A stretch of 51,482 bases of DNA from Candidatus Peregrinibacteria bacterium (lineage in GTDB: Bacteria > Patescibacteriota > Gracilibacteria > UM-FILTER-43-11). Both the position numbers and the translations under genes were made by a program. The stretch's first letter is position 1. Each line of letters begins with the position of its first letter. The notes beneath the pieces are model-generated. The model had not been told where the DNA came from. It searched no databases and saw nothing but the letters and a program-made list of their open reading frames with translations. The stretch covers positions 1 to 51,482 of the forward strand of contig JAFGCT010000031.1 in assembly GCA_016932505.1 (NCBI GenBank), in the 5' to 3' direction. Positions 34,809 through 42,848 of this stretch are shown here, in pieces.

Positions 34809-37220
34809 TTATTTAATCACAATATTTACCAATTTGTTCGGCACGTAGATTTTTTTGATAACCTCTTTTCCTTCAATATTTCTCTTCACTCCTTCGTCTT
34901 CAAGCGCGGTGGAAATAGCATCTTCTTCGGAGATTCCGACTTCAACTTCTTTTTTACCACGAACTTTGCCGTTAACGGAAAATACAAGGTTAAATGTACT
35001 ATCAACAACAAGTTTTTCATCATATTCAGGCCATTTTTCGTATGCAAGAGTTTCTTTATGACCTAACATAGACCATAATTCTTCACAAAGATGAGGAGCG
35101 AATGGGGATAAGATTAATGCGAATTTCTCCATTAATGGTTTGCTGACAGATTTGTGTTTTTGGACTTCATTTGCAAATATCATCATATGAGAGATTGCTG
35201 TGTTGAAGTTAAAAGATTCTATGTCTTCGGTAACTTTTTTAATAGTTTTATGTAGTAGCGATGCAAGATCTTTCGTGACTACTACATCATCTATAACCTC
35301 TTTTTCTTCCACAAGCTTCCAAACTTTCTGTAAAAAGCGAAAACTTCCCTCGATGGACTTTGTACTCCAAGGTTTTACAGCTTCAAATGGCCCCATAAAC
35401 ATTTCGTAAACTCGTAGCGTGTCAGCGCCATATTTTTTGATTACATCGTCGGGATTAATTACATTCCCGCGTGACTTACTCATCTTCTCACCATCTTCAC
35501 CCAAAATCATCCCCTGATGACGTAATTTAGTGAATGGTTCATCGAAATCTATGTATCCGAATTTATGAAGTACTTTTGTAAAAAATCTAGCGTACAAAAG
35601 ATGCATTACAGTATGTTCTGCACCGCCGACATATAAATCGACCGGACACCAGTTTTTCATAGCTTCCTTACTTGCAAATTCCTTGTCGTTTTGTGGGTCT
35701 GTATAACGGAACATATACCAAGATGAACAGACAAAAGTATCCATTGTATCGGCTTCACGCTTGGCTTTTTTACCACATTTAGGGCAAGTTACGTCTTGGA
35801 AAGTTTTAGATTTATGCAATGGACTTACTCCGGTTGGCACAAAATCCACATCATCCGGTAATTCAACCGGTAAATCTTTTTCCGGCACAGGAACTTCGCC
35901 ACAATCCTCACAGTGGATTATTGGGATTGGAGAACCCCAATATCGCTGACGAGAAACAGACCAGTCACGGAGTTTGTAATTAATTGCACCTTCACCAATC
36001 TTTTTTTCTTCAAGCCATTGAATAATTTTAGATTTTGCATCTTCAACGTTTGAATCATTTAAAAAATCAGAGTTAACTAATTTTCCGTCTCCGACATAAG
36101 CCTCTTTTTCAATATTCCCTCCGGATATTACCTCTATCATTGGAATATCGAATTTTTTCGCAAATTCCCAATCCCTTTCGTCGTGTGCAGGTACTGCCAT
36201 AATCGCCCCAGTTCCATAACCTGTTAGCACATAATCTGCTATCCAAATAGGAATTTCCTTGTTATTAACTGGGTTTATTGCATATGCGCCGATAAATTCA
36301 CCTGTTTTATTTTTATTCAATTCAGTTCTTTCTAAATCGCTTTTCTTTTTGGTTACTTCCCTATATTTTTCGATTTTATCTGCATATTCAGAGGTTGCAA
36401 GCTTGTCGACTAATGGATGCTCTGGAGAAAGAACCATGTATGTGGCACCAAAAAGTGTATCTGGACGAGTTGTATAAACCTGAATAACCTCCTTTGAGTT
36501 TTTGACTTTAAAATCCACATTTGCACCAGTACTTTTTCCAATCCAGTTTTCCTGACTTATTAAAGTGCCATTTGGCCAATCTATTTTCTTAAGACCAGTA
36601 AGTAGTCCGTCTGTTTTTCCGTTGTCTTCAATAAAATCGGTTATTTTAAAGAACCATTGTGAAAGTTCTTTTTGAACCACCTCATTTTTACATCTTTCAC
36701 AACTTCCATCTATTACCTGCTCATTTGCAAGAACTGTTTTACAACTCTCACACCAATTAACCGGTGCCAGTTTTTTGTAAGCTAATCCGTTTTTGTATAA
36801 AAATAAAAAGAACCACTGTGTCCATTTGTAATACTCAGGACTAGAAGTGTTGATTTCCCTGTTCCAATCATAACTAAAACCGATTGATTGTATTTGACCA
36901 CGAAAAACCCCCATGCTTTTTTGGGTTGTTTCTTTTGGATGAATCTTGGTTTTAATCGCGTAGTTTTCTGCTGGTAAACCAAAGGCATCCCATCCCATTG
37001 GATGCAAAACATTAAGTCCGTTCATTCTTTTAAATCGACTGACAATATCAGTAGCTGTGTAGCCCTCTGGGTGACCAACATGAAGACCTGCACCACTTGG
37101 ATACGGGAACATATCGAGTACATAGTATTTATCCTTATTTGGATTAACCTCCGCCTTAAATGTATTATTTTCAGCCCAATATTTCTGCCATTTGGGTTCT
37201 ATTTTACTTGGATCGTACAA
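34809..37220 (-). CDS. leuS: Leucyl-tRNA synthetase
   Basis: Class I synthetase charging tRNA-Leu. The 803-aa protein has MFPYPSGAGLHVGHPEGYT with the HIGH-type motif at 47-50, DAFGLPAENYAI, a zinc-binding module (CESC...CERC), the CP1 editing domain with TTRPDTLFGATYMVLSPEHP, the SRQRYWGSPIPIIHC region with a second Cys cluster, and KMSKSRGN near 578. The start at 37220 is the ATG of MYDPSKIEPKWQKYW, the usual LeuRS N-terminus. Its 3' end abuts a heptamer array. A palindromic element lies in its leader. Confidence 0.97.
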   Translation of the reverse strand: MYDPSKIEPKWQKYWAENNTFKAEVNPNKDKYYVLDMFPYPSGAGLHVGHPEGYTATDIVSRFKRMNGLNVLHPMGWDAFGLPAENYAIKTKIHPKETTQKSMGVFRGQIQSIGFSYDWNREINTSSPEYYKWTQWFFLFLYKNGLAYKKLAPVNWCESCKTVLANEQVIDGSCERCKNEVVQKELSQWFFKITDFIEDNGKTDGLLTGLKKIDWPNGTLISQENWIGKSTGANVDFKVKNSKEVIQVYTTRPDTLFGATYMVLSPEHPLVDKLATSEYADKIEKYREVTKKKSDLERTELNKNKTGEFIGAYAINPVNNKEIPIWIADYVLTGYGTGAIMAVPAHDERDWEFAKKFDIPMIEVISGGNIEKEAYVGDGKLVNSDFLNDSNVEDAKSKIIQWLEEKKIGEGAINYKLRDWSVSRQRYWGSPIPIIHCEDCGEVPVPEKDLPVELPDDVDFVPTGVSPLHKSKTFQDVTCPKCGKKAKREADTMDTFVCSSWYMFRYTDPQNDKEFASKEAMKNWCPVDLYVGGAEHTVMHLLYARFFTKVLHKFGYIDFDEPFTKLRHQGMILGEDGEKMSKSRGNVINPDDVIKKYGADTLRVYEMFMGPFEAVKPWSTKSIEGSFRFLQKVWKLVEEKEVIDDVVVTKDLASLLHKTIKKVTEDIESFNFNTAISHMMIFANEVQKHKSVSKPLMEKFALILSPFAPHLCEELWSMLGHKETLAYEKWPEYDEKLVVDSTFNLVFSVNGKVRGKKEVEVGISEEDAISTALEDEGVKRNIEGKEVIKKIYVPNKLVNIVIK

Positions 37221-37257
37221 TCTGATTAAAAATTATGAATTTAAAATGATGAATGTT

Positions 37258-37282
37258 TAACCTTGCCTACTTGCAGACAGGT
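37258..37282. repeat. Second copy of the dispersed palindromic element, in the leuS leader
   Basis: AACCTTGCCTAC, TTGC, AGACAGGTT: an imperfect stem-loop whose reverse complement matches the element at 28809-28832 at nearly every position. It is also preceded by a TTATGAATT stretch (37233-37241), but without a clear duplicate on the far side. Confidence 0.65.
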
Positions 37283-37323
37283 TGCGGATTCAATTCTAGA
37301 ATAAAAGGCTTATAATGGCAATA

Positions 37324-37352
37324 ATTATAAAGTTGCTACCTGATTTTATGAA
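37324..37352 (-). promoter_or_regulatory. Candidate leuS promoter
   Basis: Minus-strand TTCATA (37347-37352), 17-bp spacer, TATAAT (37324-37329). The -35 is poor. It would give a leader of about 95 nt that includes the palindromic element. Confidence 0.4.
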
Positions 37353-37409
37353 GTAATATTTTAAAACACACCGAAAAACACTGAAGATTTCTAGCTAACT
37401 AATAAAATA

Positions 37410-38123
37410 TTATTTAATCACCCCGTCTTTACTATGCTTCTTTAGTTCAACTTTTTTAATAGATTCCAGCAGTTCTTTTACTACGTCTTTTCCACCTAAG
37501 CCAAAAGCCAAACCACCCGCAATTGTAAGCATCGCAACAAAGCCAACAAATAATGTTTGAATAAGAATTTCAGCGATTGCTAATTCAGATAAAGCGGCAA
37601 GTACCGCAAAGGTTATTACTGTTCCTTTAGCCGCTATACCAAGTACTTCCGAAGTGTTAGATTTTGCAAAACTTAAAGATGTCGAAATAATCAACTGGAC
37701 CGTATTACCGATACGAATTCCAACTAACATTATAAATATTGCAACGATTACTTCCGGAATATAGCTCATTATTGTACTAAGAAACTCGGCAACATGAGTT
37801 AACCTAGCAATTTTTGTCGATTCAATAAAAAATAAGAATATTAAATATCCTCTTAAACTATGTGCTACTACTTGTGAAGGGCTAAATTTTGATTTTGTTT
37901 TTTCCAAAAAATGGGTTAGACCGACTTTTTCAGCAAACCAATCCAATTTAACTTTCTTAGAAATCTTCATCACTGCCCTTGCAGAAAGTTCTGCTAGTAT
38001 CCATCCAAATAGGAAAAGTGCTATTGCACCTAAAATAAATGGCGCAAGCTCAGCAAAGCGTTCATATTTTGCCTGAATTGCACTGGCAACATTAGATGTA
38101 ATACTAATAAAGATATTATCCAT
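37410..38123 (-). CDS. MscS-like small membrane protein (conserved TM-helix family)
   Basis: A 237-aa integral membrane protein with about four hydrophobic helices: about 28-48, 91-101, 122-145 and 170-215. It resembles proteins with the conserved TM helix (PF05552) related to mechanosensitive channels: IPEVIVAIFIMLVGIRIGN and the pore-helix-like GGLAFGLGGKDVVKELLE at the C-terminus. The MscS β-domain and cytoplasmic cage are missing, so channel function is uncertain. It has its own promoter (38148-38176), which shares a -35 hexamer with a divergent promoter. Confidence 0.82.
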   Translation of the reverse strand: MDNIFISITSNVASAIQAKYERFAELAPFILGAIALFLFGWILAELSARAVMKISKKVKLDWFAEKVGLTHFLEKTKSKFSPSQVVAHSLRGYLIFLFFIESTKIARLTHVAEFLSTIMSYIPEVIVAIFIMLVGIRIGNTVQLIISTSLSFAKSNTSEVLGIAAKGTVITFAVLAALSELAIAEILIQTLFVGFVAMLTIAGGLAFGLGGKDVVKELLESIKKVELKKHSKDGVIK

Positions 38124-38147
38124 GTTTTTGTTTTTATTTACATGTTT

Positions 38148-38176
38148 ATTATATCATAAATAACAATAGATTACAA
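38148..38176 (-). promoter_or_regulatory. Promoter of the MscS-like gene, sharing its -35 with a divergent promoter
   Basis: Minus-strand TTGTAA (38171-38176), 17-bp spacer, TATAAT (38148-38153). The start would be about 20 nt upstream of the ATG at 38123. Confidence 0.65.
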
Positions 38177-38199
38177 GAAGGTAAGCCAAAATATATAAT
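38171..38199 (+). promoter_or_regulatory. Divergent promoter towards the 66-aa ORF
   Basis: TTACAA (38171-38176) is the same hexamer read on the other strand, followed by 17 bp and TATAAT (38194-38199). The leader to the ATG at 38269 would be about 65 nt. Confidence 0.5.
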
Positions 38200-38268
38200 A
38201 ATATCAAAAAAACTTGAAAATTATTCTTCAAAATGCAATAATATCTTGAAAATTAACACAAATTTAAT

Positions 38269-38469
38269 ATGTTAGGTGAAATATTACGTCCAGAATTTAA
38301 AGACAATCCTTTTTTGCAGCAGAAAGAGGGAGAAAGTTATCTGGAATATATTGAGAGATTAGATGCAAGGGAAGCTGTCGATTTTGCGGCGGCAAAGCAA
38401 GGTCGTGAAGTGGTAGGTATGGACACACGCCAAATTCTTAATGCCCGCCTTACTGGAACTGAAAGATAA
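38269..38469 (+). CDS. Short orphan ORF, possible small protein
   Basis: 66 codons with ordinary amino-acid composition, rich in Glu, Arg and Leu, probably helical, without signal peptide or membrane segment: LRPEFKDNPFLQQKEGESYL, then a second helix ending RQILNARLTGTER. I recognise no family. A promoter with exact 17-bp spacing points at it, and nothing else in the stretch explains that promoter except the ORF. From 38470 to 38554 nothing coding is seen. Confidence 0.5.
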   Translation: MLGEILRPEFKDNPFLQQKEGESYLEYIERLDAREAVDFAAAKQGREVVGMDTRQILNARLTGTER

Positions 38470-38554
38470 TTATTCTTTTTATCGTAAATACAGTAGAGAC
38501 GCTATATTTTGCGCTTCTAGGTTTTTGATAAACTTAAAAACAAAATTTTATTTG

Positions 38555-38598
38555 TGGGGCGAACTAATCCCGCTTAGCGGGATGACCTTCCGGACCAC
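38555..38598 (-). repeat. Truncated copy of the tRNA-His 3' half with a replaced T arm
   Basis: Compared with tRNA-His (38611-38653), this 44-nt stretch repeats TGGGGCGAACTAA and CCTTCCGGACCAC exactly, but the T-arm sequence between them is replaced by a different perfect hairpin (ATCCCGC, TTA, GCGGGAT at 38567-38583). It stops in the anticodon loop. It lies on the 3' side of the tRNA, 56 nt away in register, with similar AT-rich flanks. Confidence 0.85.
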
Positions 38599-38610
38599 GT
38601 TTAAATTTTG

Positions 38611-38688
38611 TGGGGCGAACTAAGGGTCTCGAACCCTCGACCTTCCGGACCACAACCGGACGCTCTAACCAACTGAGCTAAGTTCGCC
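38611..38688 (-). tRNA. tRNA-His (GTG)
   Basis: Complete cloverleaf on the minus strand. The acceptor stem GCGAACT pairs with AGTTCGC. An encoded extra G at position -1 faces C73, the His identity element. The D arm is AGCTCAGTTGGTTAGAGC. The anticodon stem CCGG/CCGG encloses TTGTGGT with anticodon GTG. The T arm GAGGGTTCGAGACCCTT and an encoded CCA complete it. A TATAAT lies upstream at 38726-38731 (minus strand) without a good -35. Confidence 0.95.
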
Positions 38689-38911
38689 ATGTAGTAGCGA
38701 GAAACGCGTTCCGAATGGAACTAGGATTATAGTCCGCAGTGGAATGAGGATGAATCATGCAGAATTTGTGAAAAATGTAACAAATTCAAATGATTCAAGC
38801 GTTTCCCTATTGATGTAAAATCTATTGCCCAAAGAGTTTATAATTTATCATCAAAAAAAGCAAGAAATTGTATTAGAATTATGATAGACTCTTTTTGTTA
38901 AATTATTATAT
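38689..38911. other. Spacer between tRNA-His and rfbB, no gene seen
   Basis: 223 nt of AT-rich DNA. It holds the probable tRNA-His -10 (38726-38731, minus strand). For rfbB I see TATAAT at 38839-38844 but no matching -35, so its promoter is unresolved. No open frame of useful length and no strong repeat. Confidence 0.5.
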
Positions 38912-39853
38912 ATGAGACTACTAATTACGGGTGGAGCTGGCTTTATCGGTTCTAACTTCATCCGCTATATGCTGGGCAGTTATCCTGAATATCAGATTGT
39001 GAATCTGGATAAGCTTACTTATGCAGGAGATTTGAAAAATTGTGAGGATTTTGCAGATAATCCAAACTATGAATTTGTTGAAGGAGATATTGCGGATTTG
39101 AAACTTGTAGATAAACTCGCTGCAAAAACTGATGCAATAATTAACTTTGCGGCTGAAACCCATGTTGATAATAGTATTTTAGATCCAACTGAGTTTTTAA
39201 AAACAAATGTAATAGGCACTCAGATTCTTTTGGACGCATCCAAAAAATACGACCATAAAAAGTATGTTCAGATTTCTACCGACGAAGTTTATGGAGATAT
39301 TGAAAATGGAATGTTCACAGAAGATTCAAAGCTAAAACCAAGCTCACCTTATTCCGCTTCAAAGGCTGCTGGCGATATGCTTTGTATGGCTTACTTTAGA
39401 ACATATGGCTTACCTATTAATATTAGTAGATGCTCTAATAATTACGGGCCATATCAATATCCGGAAAAACTGGTTCCTTTTTTTATTAAAAAACTAATAG
39501 CCGGTGAAAAGGTGCCTGTTTATGGTGATGGAGCAAACGTTCGTGACTGGCTACATGTACGCGATCATTGCCGTGCAATTGATTTAATTTACCATAACGG
39601 AATGATTGGAGAGGTGTATAATATCGGAGCAAATGAAGAGCATTCAAATCTGGAAATTACAAAAAAAATGATTAGTATTTTAGGATTGAATGAAGATAGA
39701 ATTGAATTTGTAAAAGACCGTCCAGGGCACGATATTCGCTATGCTATAGACGCAAGTAAAATCAGAAATGAACTAAATTGGGAGCCCGAAGTGGATTTTG
39801 AAGTTGGTTTTAAGGGGGTTGTGGAGTGGTATAAGGATTTATTTAACAATTAA
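38912..39853 (+). CDS. rfbB: dTDP-glucose 4,6-dehydratase
   Basis: Short-chain dehydrogenase/reductase converting dTDP-glucose to dTDP-4-keto-6-deoxyglucose on the way to dTDP-rhamnose and other deoxysugars. The 313-aa protein has the NAD-binding ITGGAGFIGSNF at the N-terminus, NFAAETHVDNSI, the catalytic STDEVYGD (Thr-Asp-Glu triad typical of RmlB), YSASKAAGD with Tyr and Lys, and CSNNYGPYQYPEKLVP. No rmlA, rmlC or rmlD is adjacent; the flippase at 46680 could export glycans that use the sugar. The stop codon opens a heptamer array. Confidence 0.95.
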   Translation: MRLLITGGAGFIGSNFIRYMLGSYPEYQIVNLDKLTYAGDLKNCEDFADNPNYEFVEGDIADLKLVDKLAAKTDAIINFAAETHVDNSILDPTEFLKTNVIGTQILLDASKKYDHKKYVQISTDEVYGDIENGMFTEDSKLKPSSPYSASKAAGDMLCMAYFRTYGLPINISRCSNNYGPYQYPEKLVPFFIKKLIAGEKVPVYGDGANVRDWLHVRDHCRAIDLIYHNGMIGEVYNIGANEEHSNLEITKKMISILGLNEDRIEFVKDRPGHDIRYAIDASKIRNELNWEPEVDFEVGFKGVVEWYKDLFNN

Positions 39854-39935
39854 CATTTATCATTTAACATTTTTTTCTGGATTATCAAGTAATTTTTTCA
39901 AATTGAGAAATGTTAAATACTAAATTATAAATATT
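39851..39935. repeat. Paired inverted heptamer arrays between rfbB and glmS
   Basis: TAACATT, TATCATT and TAACATT (39851-39871) begin on the rfbB stop codon. AAATGTT, AAATACT, AAATTAT and AAATATT (39908-39935) end 5 nt before the glmS ATG. The two arrays are partly complementary. Confidence 0.88.
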
Positions 39936-39940
39936 AAGCT

Positions 39941-41704
39941 ATGTGTGGAATATTTGGATATATCGGCAAAAAAGAGAACAGTCTTGAAATCGTTATTAAG
40001 GGCTTGCAAAAGCTGGAATATCGCGGTTACGATTCTTGGGGAGTCGCAACAGAAATTGATGGACAATTGTTTATAGAGAAAAAAGTCGGGAAAATATCGG
40101 AAGCAAAAACTGATGATTTCCATGACAAAAAATGTCAATTCGCTATAGGACATACACGTTGGGCAACTCATGGTGGTGTTACAGATATAAATGCTCATCC
40201 TCATTTTAGTAGTGATAAAACTATTGCAGTTGTTCACAATGGAATCATCGAGAATTATGAAGAGCTTCGCGATGAACTTGGAAGAGACAATTTCATTTCT
40301 CAAACCGATTCGGAAGTGGTAGCTCAGCTTATTGCAAAATTCCGCAAAGAAATGAGCTTTAAGGATGCAGTATTGGCAGCGATAAATAAATTAAAAGGAA
40401 GGTATGCGATTGTTGTTATGAATGTTGGCGAGAACTATTTGATTGCCGCACGTCGTGGTTCACCGCTTATTGTTGGGGTTGGTGATGGTGAATATTTTTT
40501 AGCATCCGATATTCCTGCATTTTTGGAATACACACAGAATGTAAACTATTTGGATGATGATGAAATGGTTATTGTAGATGGTAATGTTGAGTTTATTAAC
40601 CTGACTACAGGAAGATCTGTCGAAAAACGTCTGATTAATATTGACTGGAAAGCGGAAGGCGCGGAAAAAGGCGAATATGACCATTACATGCTCAAGGAGA
40701 TAATGGAACAAAAAGATTCTATTTTGCGGGCAATTAATCAGGATACAGATGAAATTATGCATATTGCTCAGCAGATTAAAAAATCACGTGGATGCTTCTT
40801 TTCCGGATGTGGTACTGCAGGAAAAGTATGTATGGCAGGTGAATATTTCTTTTCTTTGATAGCAAATCGGCATGTTAATTTTGCTCCTGCATCCGAATTT
40901 CCTGTCTATCATCACTTTTTAAGACCAGAAAGCTTGCTTGTAGTTGTTTCACAAAGTGGTGAAACTGCGGATGTATTAGAGGCTATGGATGCCGCAAAAA
41001 GTAAAAATGCTAAAGTTCTTTCTATTGTAAATGCGGAAGGTTCCACAATTGCCAGACAATCTGATTTTTCGCTACATATTAAGGCTGGTCCAGAAAAAGC
41101 CGTTGCCTCAACAAAAGCGGCTACCTCACAAATGGCGTTACTTATGCTTATTGCAACAGCAATGGTCGATGAACTTCAGGAAGGAAGAAGACAACTCGCA
41201 GAAGTCGCATCAAAAATTAATGACATGCTGAATCCAAGATTTTTGACTTATATTAAAGCTGTAGCAGAAAAAATTAAGGATCATGAGAATTGTTATATTA
41301 TTGGAAAAGCAGAAAACTACCCAATGGCACTTGAAGCGGCTATTAAAATTCAGGAGGTTTCTTATGTTCACGCTGAGGGGTTTGCTGCAGGTGAGCTAAA
41401 ACACGGACCAATTGCACTAGTAACTGACGGAACTCCTTGCATTGCATTGGTTGCAAATGACGAAGTAAAAAATGATACTATTAATAATACAATTGAACTT
41501 AAAGCTCGTGGTGCACATATTATTGGAATTAGCCCAGAGAAGCACGAAGTTTTTGATGATTGGATTAAGGTTCCGGATGTTGGAATTGCCTCCCCTCTTG
41601 TAAATATTATTCCAACTCAATTGCTCGCTTATTACATTGCGGTTTTGCGCGGACTTGACCCTGATATGCCGAGAAATTTGGCTAAAAGTGTGACCGTTAA
41701 ATAA
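39941..41704 (+). CDS. glmS: Glutamine-fructose-6-phosphate aminotransferase (isomerizing)
   Basis: Makes glucosamine 6-phosphate from fructose 6-phosphate and glutamine, the first step to UDP-GlcNAc and peptidoglycan. The 587-aa protein begins MCGIFGYIG, so Cys2 becomes the N-terminal nucleophile of the class II glutaminase domain (about 1-220), with GHTRWATHG and HNGIIENY. Two SIS domains follow, with CGTAGKV, SQSGETADVLEA and EVSYVHAEGFAAGELKHGP, ending in LAKSVTVK. Slightly shorter than the E. coli enzyme. The leader carries a heptamer array; no glmS ribozyme-like structure is evident. Confidence 0.96.
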   Translation: MCGIFGYIGKKENSLEIVIKGLQKLEYRGYDSWGVATEIDGQLFIEKKVGKISEAKTDDFHDKKCQFAIGHTRWATHGGVTDINAHPHFSSDKTIAVVHNGIIENYEELRDELGRDNFISQTDSEVVAQLIAKFRKEMSFKDAVLAAINKLKGRYAIVVMNVGENYLIAARRGSPLIVGVGDGEYFLASDIPAFLEYTQNVNYLDDDEMVIVDGNVEFINLTTGRSVEKRLINIDWKAEGAEKGEYDHYMLKEIMEQKDSILRAINQDTDEIMHIAQQIKKSRGCFFSGCGTAGKVCMAGEYFFSLIANRHVNFAPASEFPVYHHFLRPESLLVVVSQSGETADVLEAMDAAKSKNAKVLSIVNAEGSTIARQSDFSLHIKAGPEKAVASTKAATSQMALLMLIATAMVDELQEGRRQLAEVASKINDMLNPRFLTYIKAVAEKIKDHENCYIIGKAENYPMALEAAIKIQEVSYVHAEGFAAGELKHGPIALVTDGTPCIALVANDEVKNDTINNTIELKARGAHIIGISPEKHEVFDDWIKVPDVGIASPLVNIIPTQLLAYYIAVLRGLDPDMPRNLAKSVTVK

Positions 41705-41723
41705 TAATTAACCAATTATTACC

Positions 41724-42020
41724 ATGCCTACAAAAAAATCCACCAAAAAATGCTGTTCTGACTGTTGTAATGACAAGTTTGATTTTAAAGTGAAAGGCGA
41801 TGAGCTTCTTGCTTTCATTAAAAAAATCATTAAAGAAGGAAATGTTCGACGAATTATTATTAAAGACGGTAAAGGAAAGACCTATATGGAAATTCCTGTA
41901 ACAATAGGTTTTGTAGGTGTAATAGCCGCACCTATTTTTGTTGCGATTGGAGCTTTAGCCGCTATGGCAGGAGTTTTTGAGGTTGAGGTTATAAAAAAGA
42001 CACCTGCGAAGAAGAAATAA
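41724..42020 (+). CDS. DUF4342-family protein
   Basis: A 98-aa protein matching DUF4342 by its core: FKVKGDELLAFIKKIIKEGN, then VRRIIIKDGKGKTYMEIPVT, then a hydrophobic GFVGVIAAPIFVAIGALAAM helix. Ahead of this is a Cys-rich basic start (KKCCSDCC), and a Lys-rich tail ends it. Function unknown; probably a small membrane-associated protein. It starts 20 nt after glmS and may be co-transcribed. It is convergent with the Nudix-like gene, with 3 nt between the stops. Confidence 0.85.
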   Translation: MPTKKSTKKCCSDCCNDKFDFKVKGDELLAFIKKIIKEGNVRRIIIKDGKGKTYMEIPVTIGFVGVIAAPIFVAIGALAAMAGVFEVEVIKKTPAKKK

Positions 42021-42023
42021 TAT

Positions 42024-42758
42024 CTAGAGTGACTTTCCGCAAAGAGCAAGACCTGCCAAAGTGAGTCCGTCATCAAATTCCCCTTTCATGTTCATTTCTC
42101 GTAGTTCTTTCATGGTAAATAATCTGTTTTCACCTATTATTTCAAGATCTTCTGGGCTTGATTCGCCGACTGATGATATTTCACCATTTACAACATATTG
42201 TGCATGAGGGAAAAATGTCGGGTTAGCATTTACCATTCCTGCGATTCTTGCATTAGTTATTGTATATCCCGCTTCTTCAAGCGCCTCCATTTTTGCGGTT
42301 TTTAAGATAAACGCTTCTAAGTCACTGGCTTTTTCTATTGGTGGAATCAAACCTCTTGGAGCCTCCCAGCACCAACGCCCCAGACTAGAAATTAATTCTG
42401 ACCATCTTTTTTCTTTTTGCAGCATTTCAATATAACTGGCATCAGGATTTTGCATAATACGCTTACCTACCATGCGAAAACTTTGTATGAGTCCGACTTT
42501 TTCTTGCTTCTGTGCAATAATAATTGACCCAGGACTTTCAACAATAATAGGTTGGTCATAAAGAGGACTCATATCACCATCTACTAATTTAGATATAACA
42601 GCCCTGACCATTGCGTAACCACGTGGGTTGTGTATTCCCCCTACCCCTTCGGAATTTTCTTGCCAACCAACCACTGGCTTTCCTGCGATATTTGTCTGAC
42701 CAAAATGTTTTTCCTGCAGAATTTCCATTGCAGCATCGACTTCTCTATTTTCTTTCAT
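42024..42758 (-). CDS. Nudix-like hydrolase with an imperfect Nudix box
   Basis: A 244-aa protein. The segment WCWEAPRGLIPPIEK followed by FILKTAKMEALEEAGYTITN resembles the Nudix box Gx5Ex7REUxEExGU, in a context like ADP-ribose pyrophosphatases (ELPRG... then a RELxEETG-type end). The acidic EALEE part is present, but the Arg of REUxEE is replaced by Met and an insertion lies between the halves, so activity may be altered. The substrate is unknown. Divergent from the DUF1361 gene. Confidence 0.7.
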   Translation of the reverse strand: MKENREVDAAMEILQEKHFGQTNIAGKPVVGWQENSEGVGGIHNPRGYAMVRAVISKLVDGDMSPLYDQPIIVESPGSIIIAQKQEKVGLIQSFRMVGKRIMQNPDASYIEMLQKEKRWSELISSLGRWCWEAPRGLIPPIEKASDLEAFILKTAKMEALEEAGYTITNARIAGMVNANPTFFPHAQYVVNGEISSVGESSPEDLEIIGENRLFTMKELREMNMKGEFDDGLTLAGLALCGKSL

Positions 42759-42830
42759 AAATGAATAGTACTTAAGAAGGTCATTTTAAACGAATTGTTC
42801 TATTTAGTCAATTCTATGTTATTTTTGTTC

Positions 42831-42839
42831 TGTTATAAT
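42831..42839 (+). promoter_or_regulatory. Extended -10 promoter of the DUF1361-acyP pair
   Basis: TGTTATAAT: a TG one base before TATAAT, 9 nt before the ATG at 42849. No convincing -35 at 17 bp, which fits extended -10 promoters. The start would be almost at the ATG, so the mRNA may be nearly leaderless. Confidence 0.5.
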
Positions 42840-42848
42840 AACTAAGTT

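Noticed and set aside
34809-37220. Recent horizontal transfer of leuS because of flanking repeats
   Set aside because: The repeat-filled flanks are found at most genes of the window and codon style matches the neighbours.
39853-39941. glmS ribozyme or riboswitch in the glmS leader
   Set aside because: The 87-nt spacer is AT-rich heptamer sequence and is far too short and featureless for the glmS ribozyme core.
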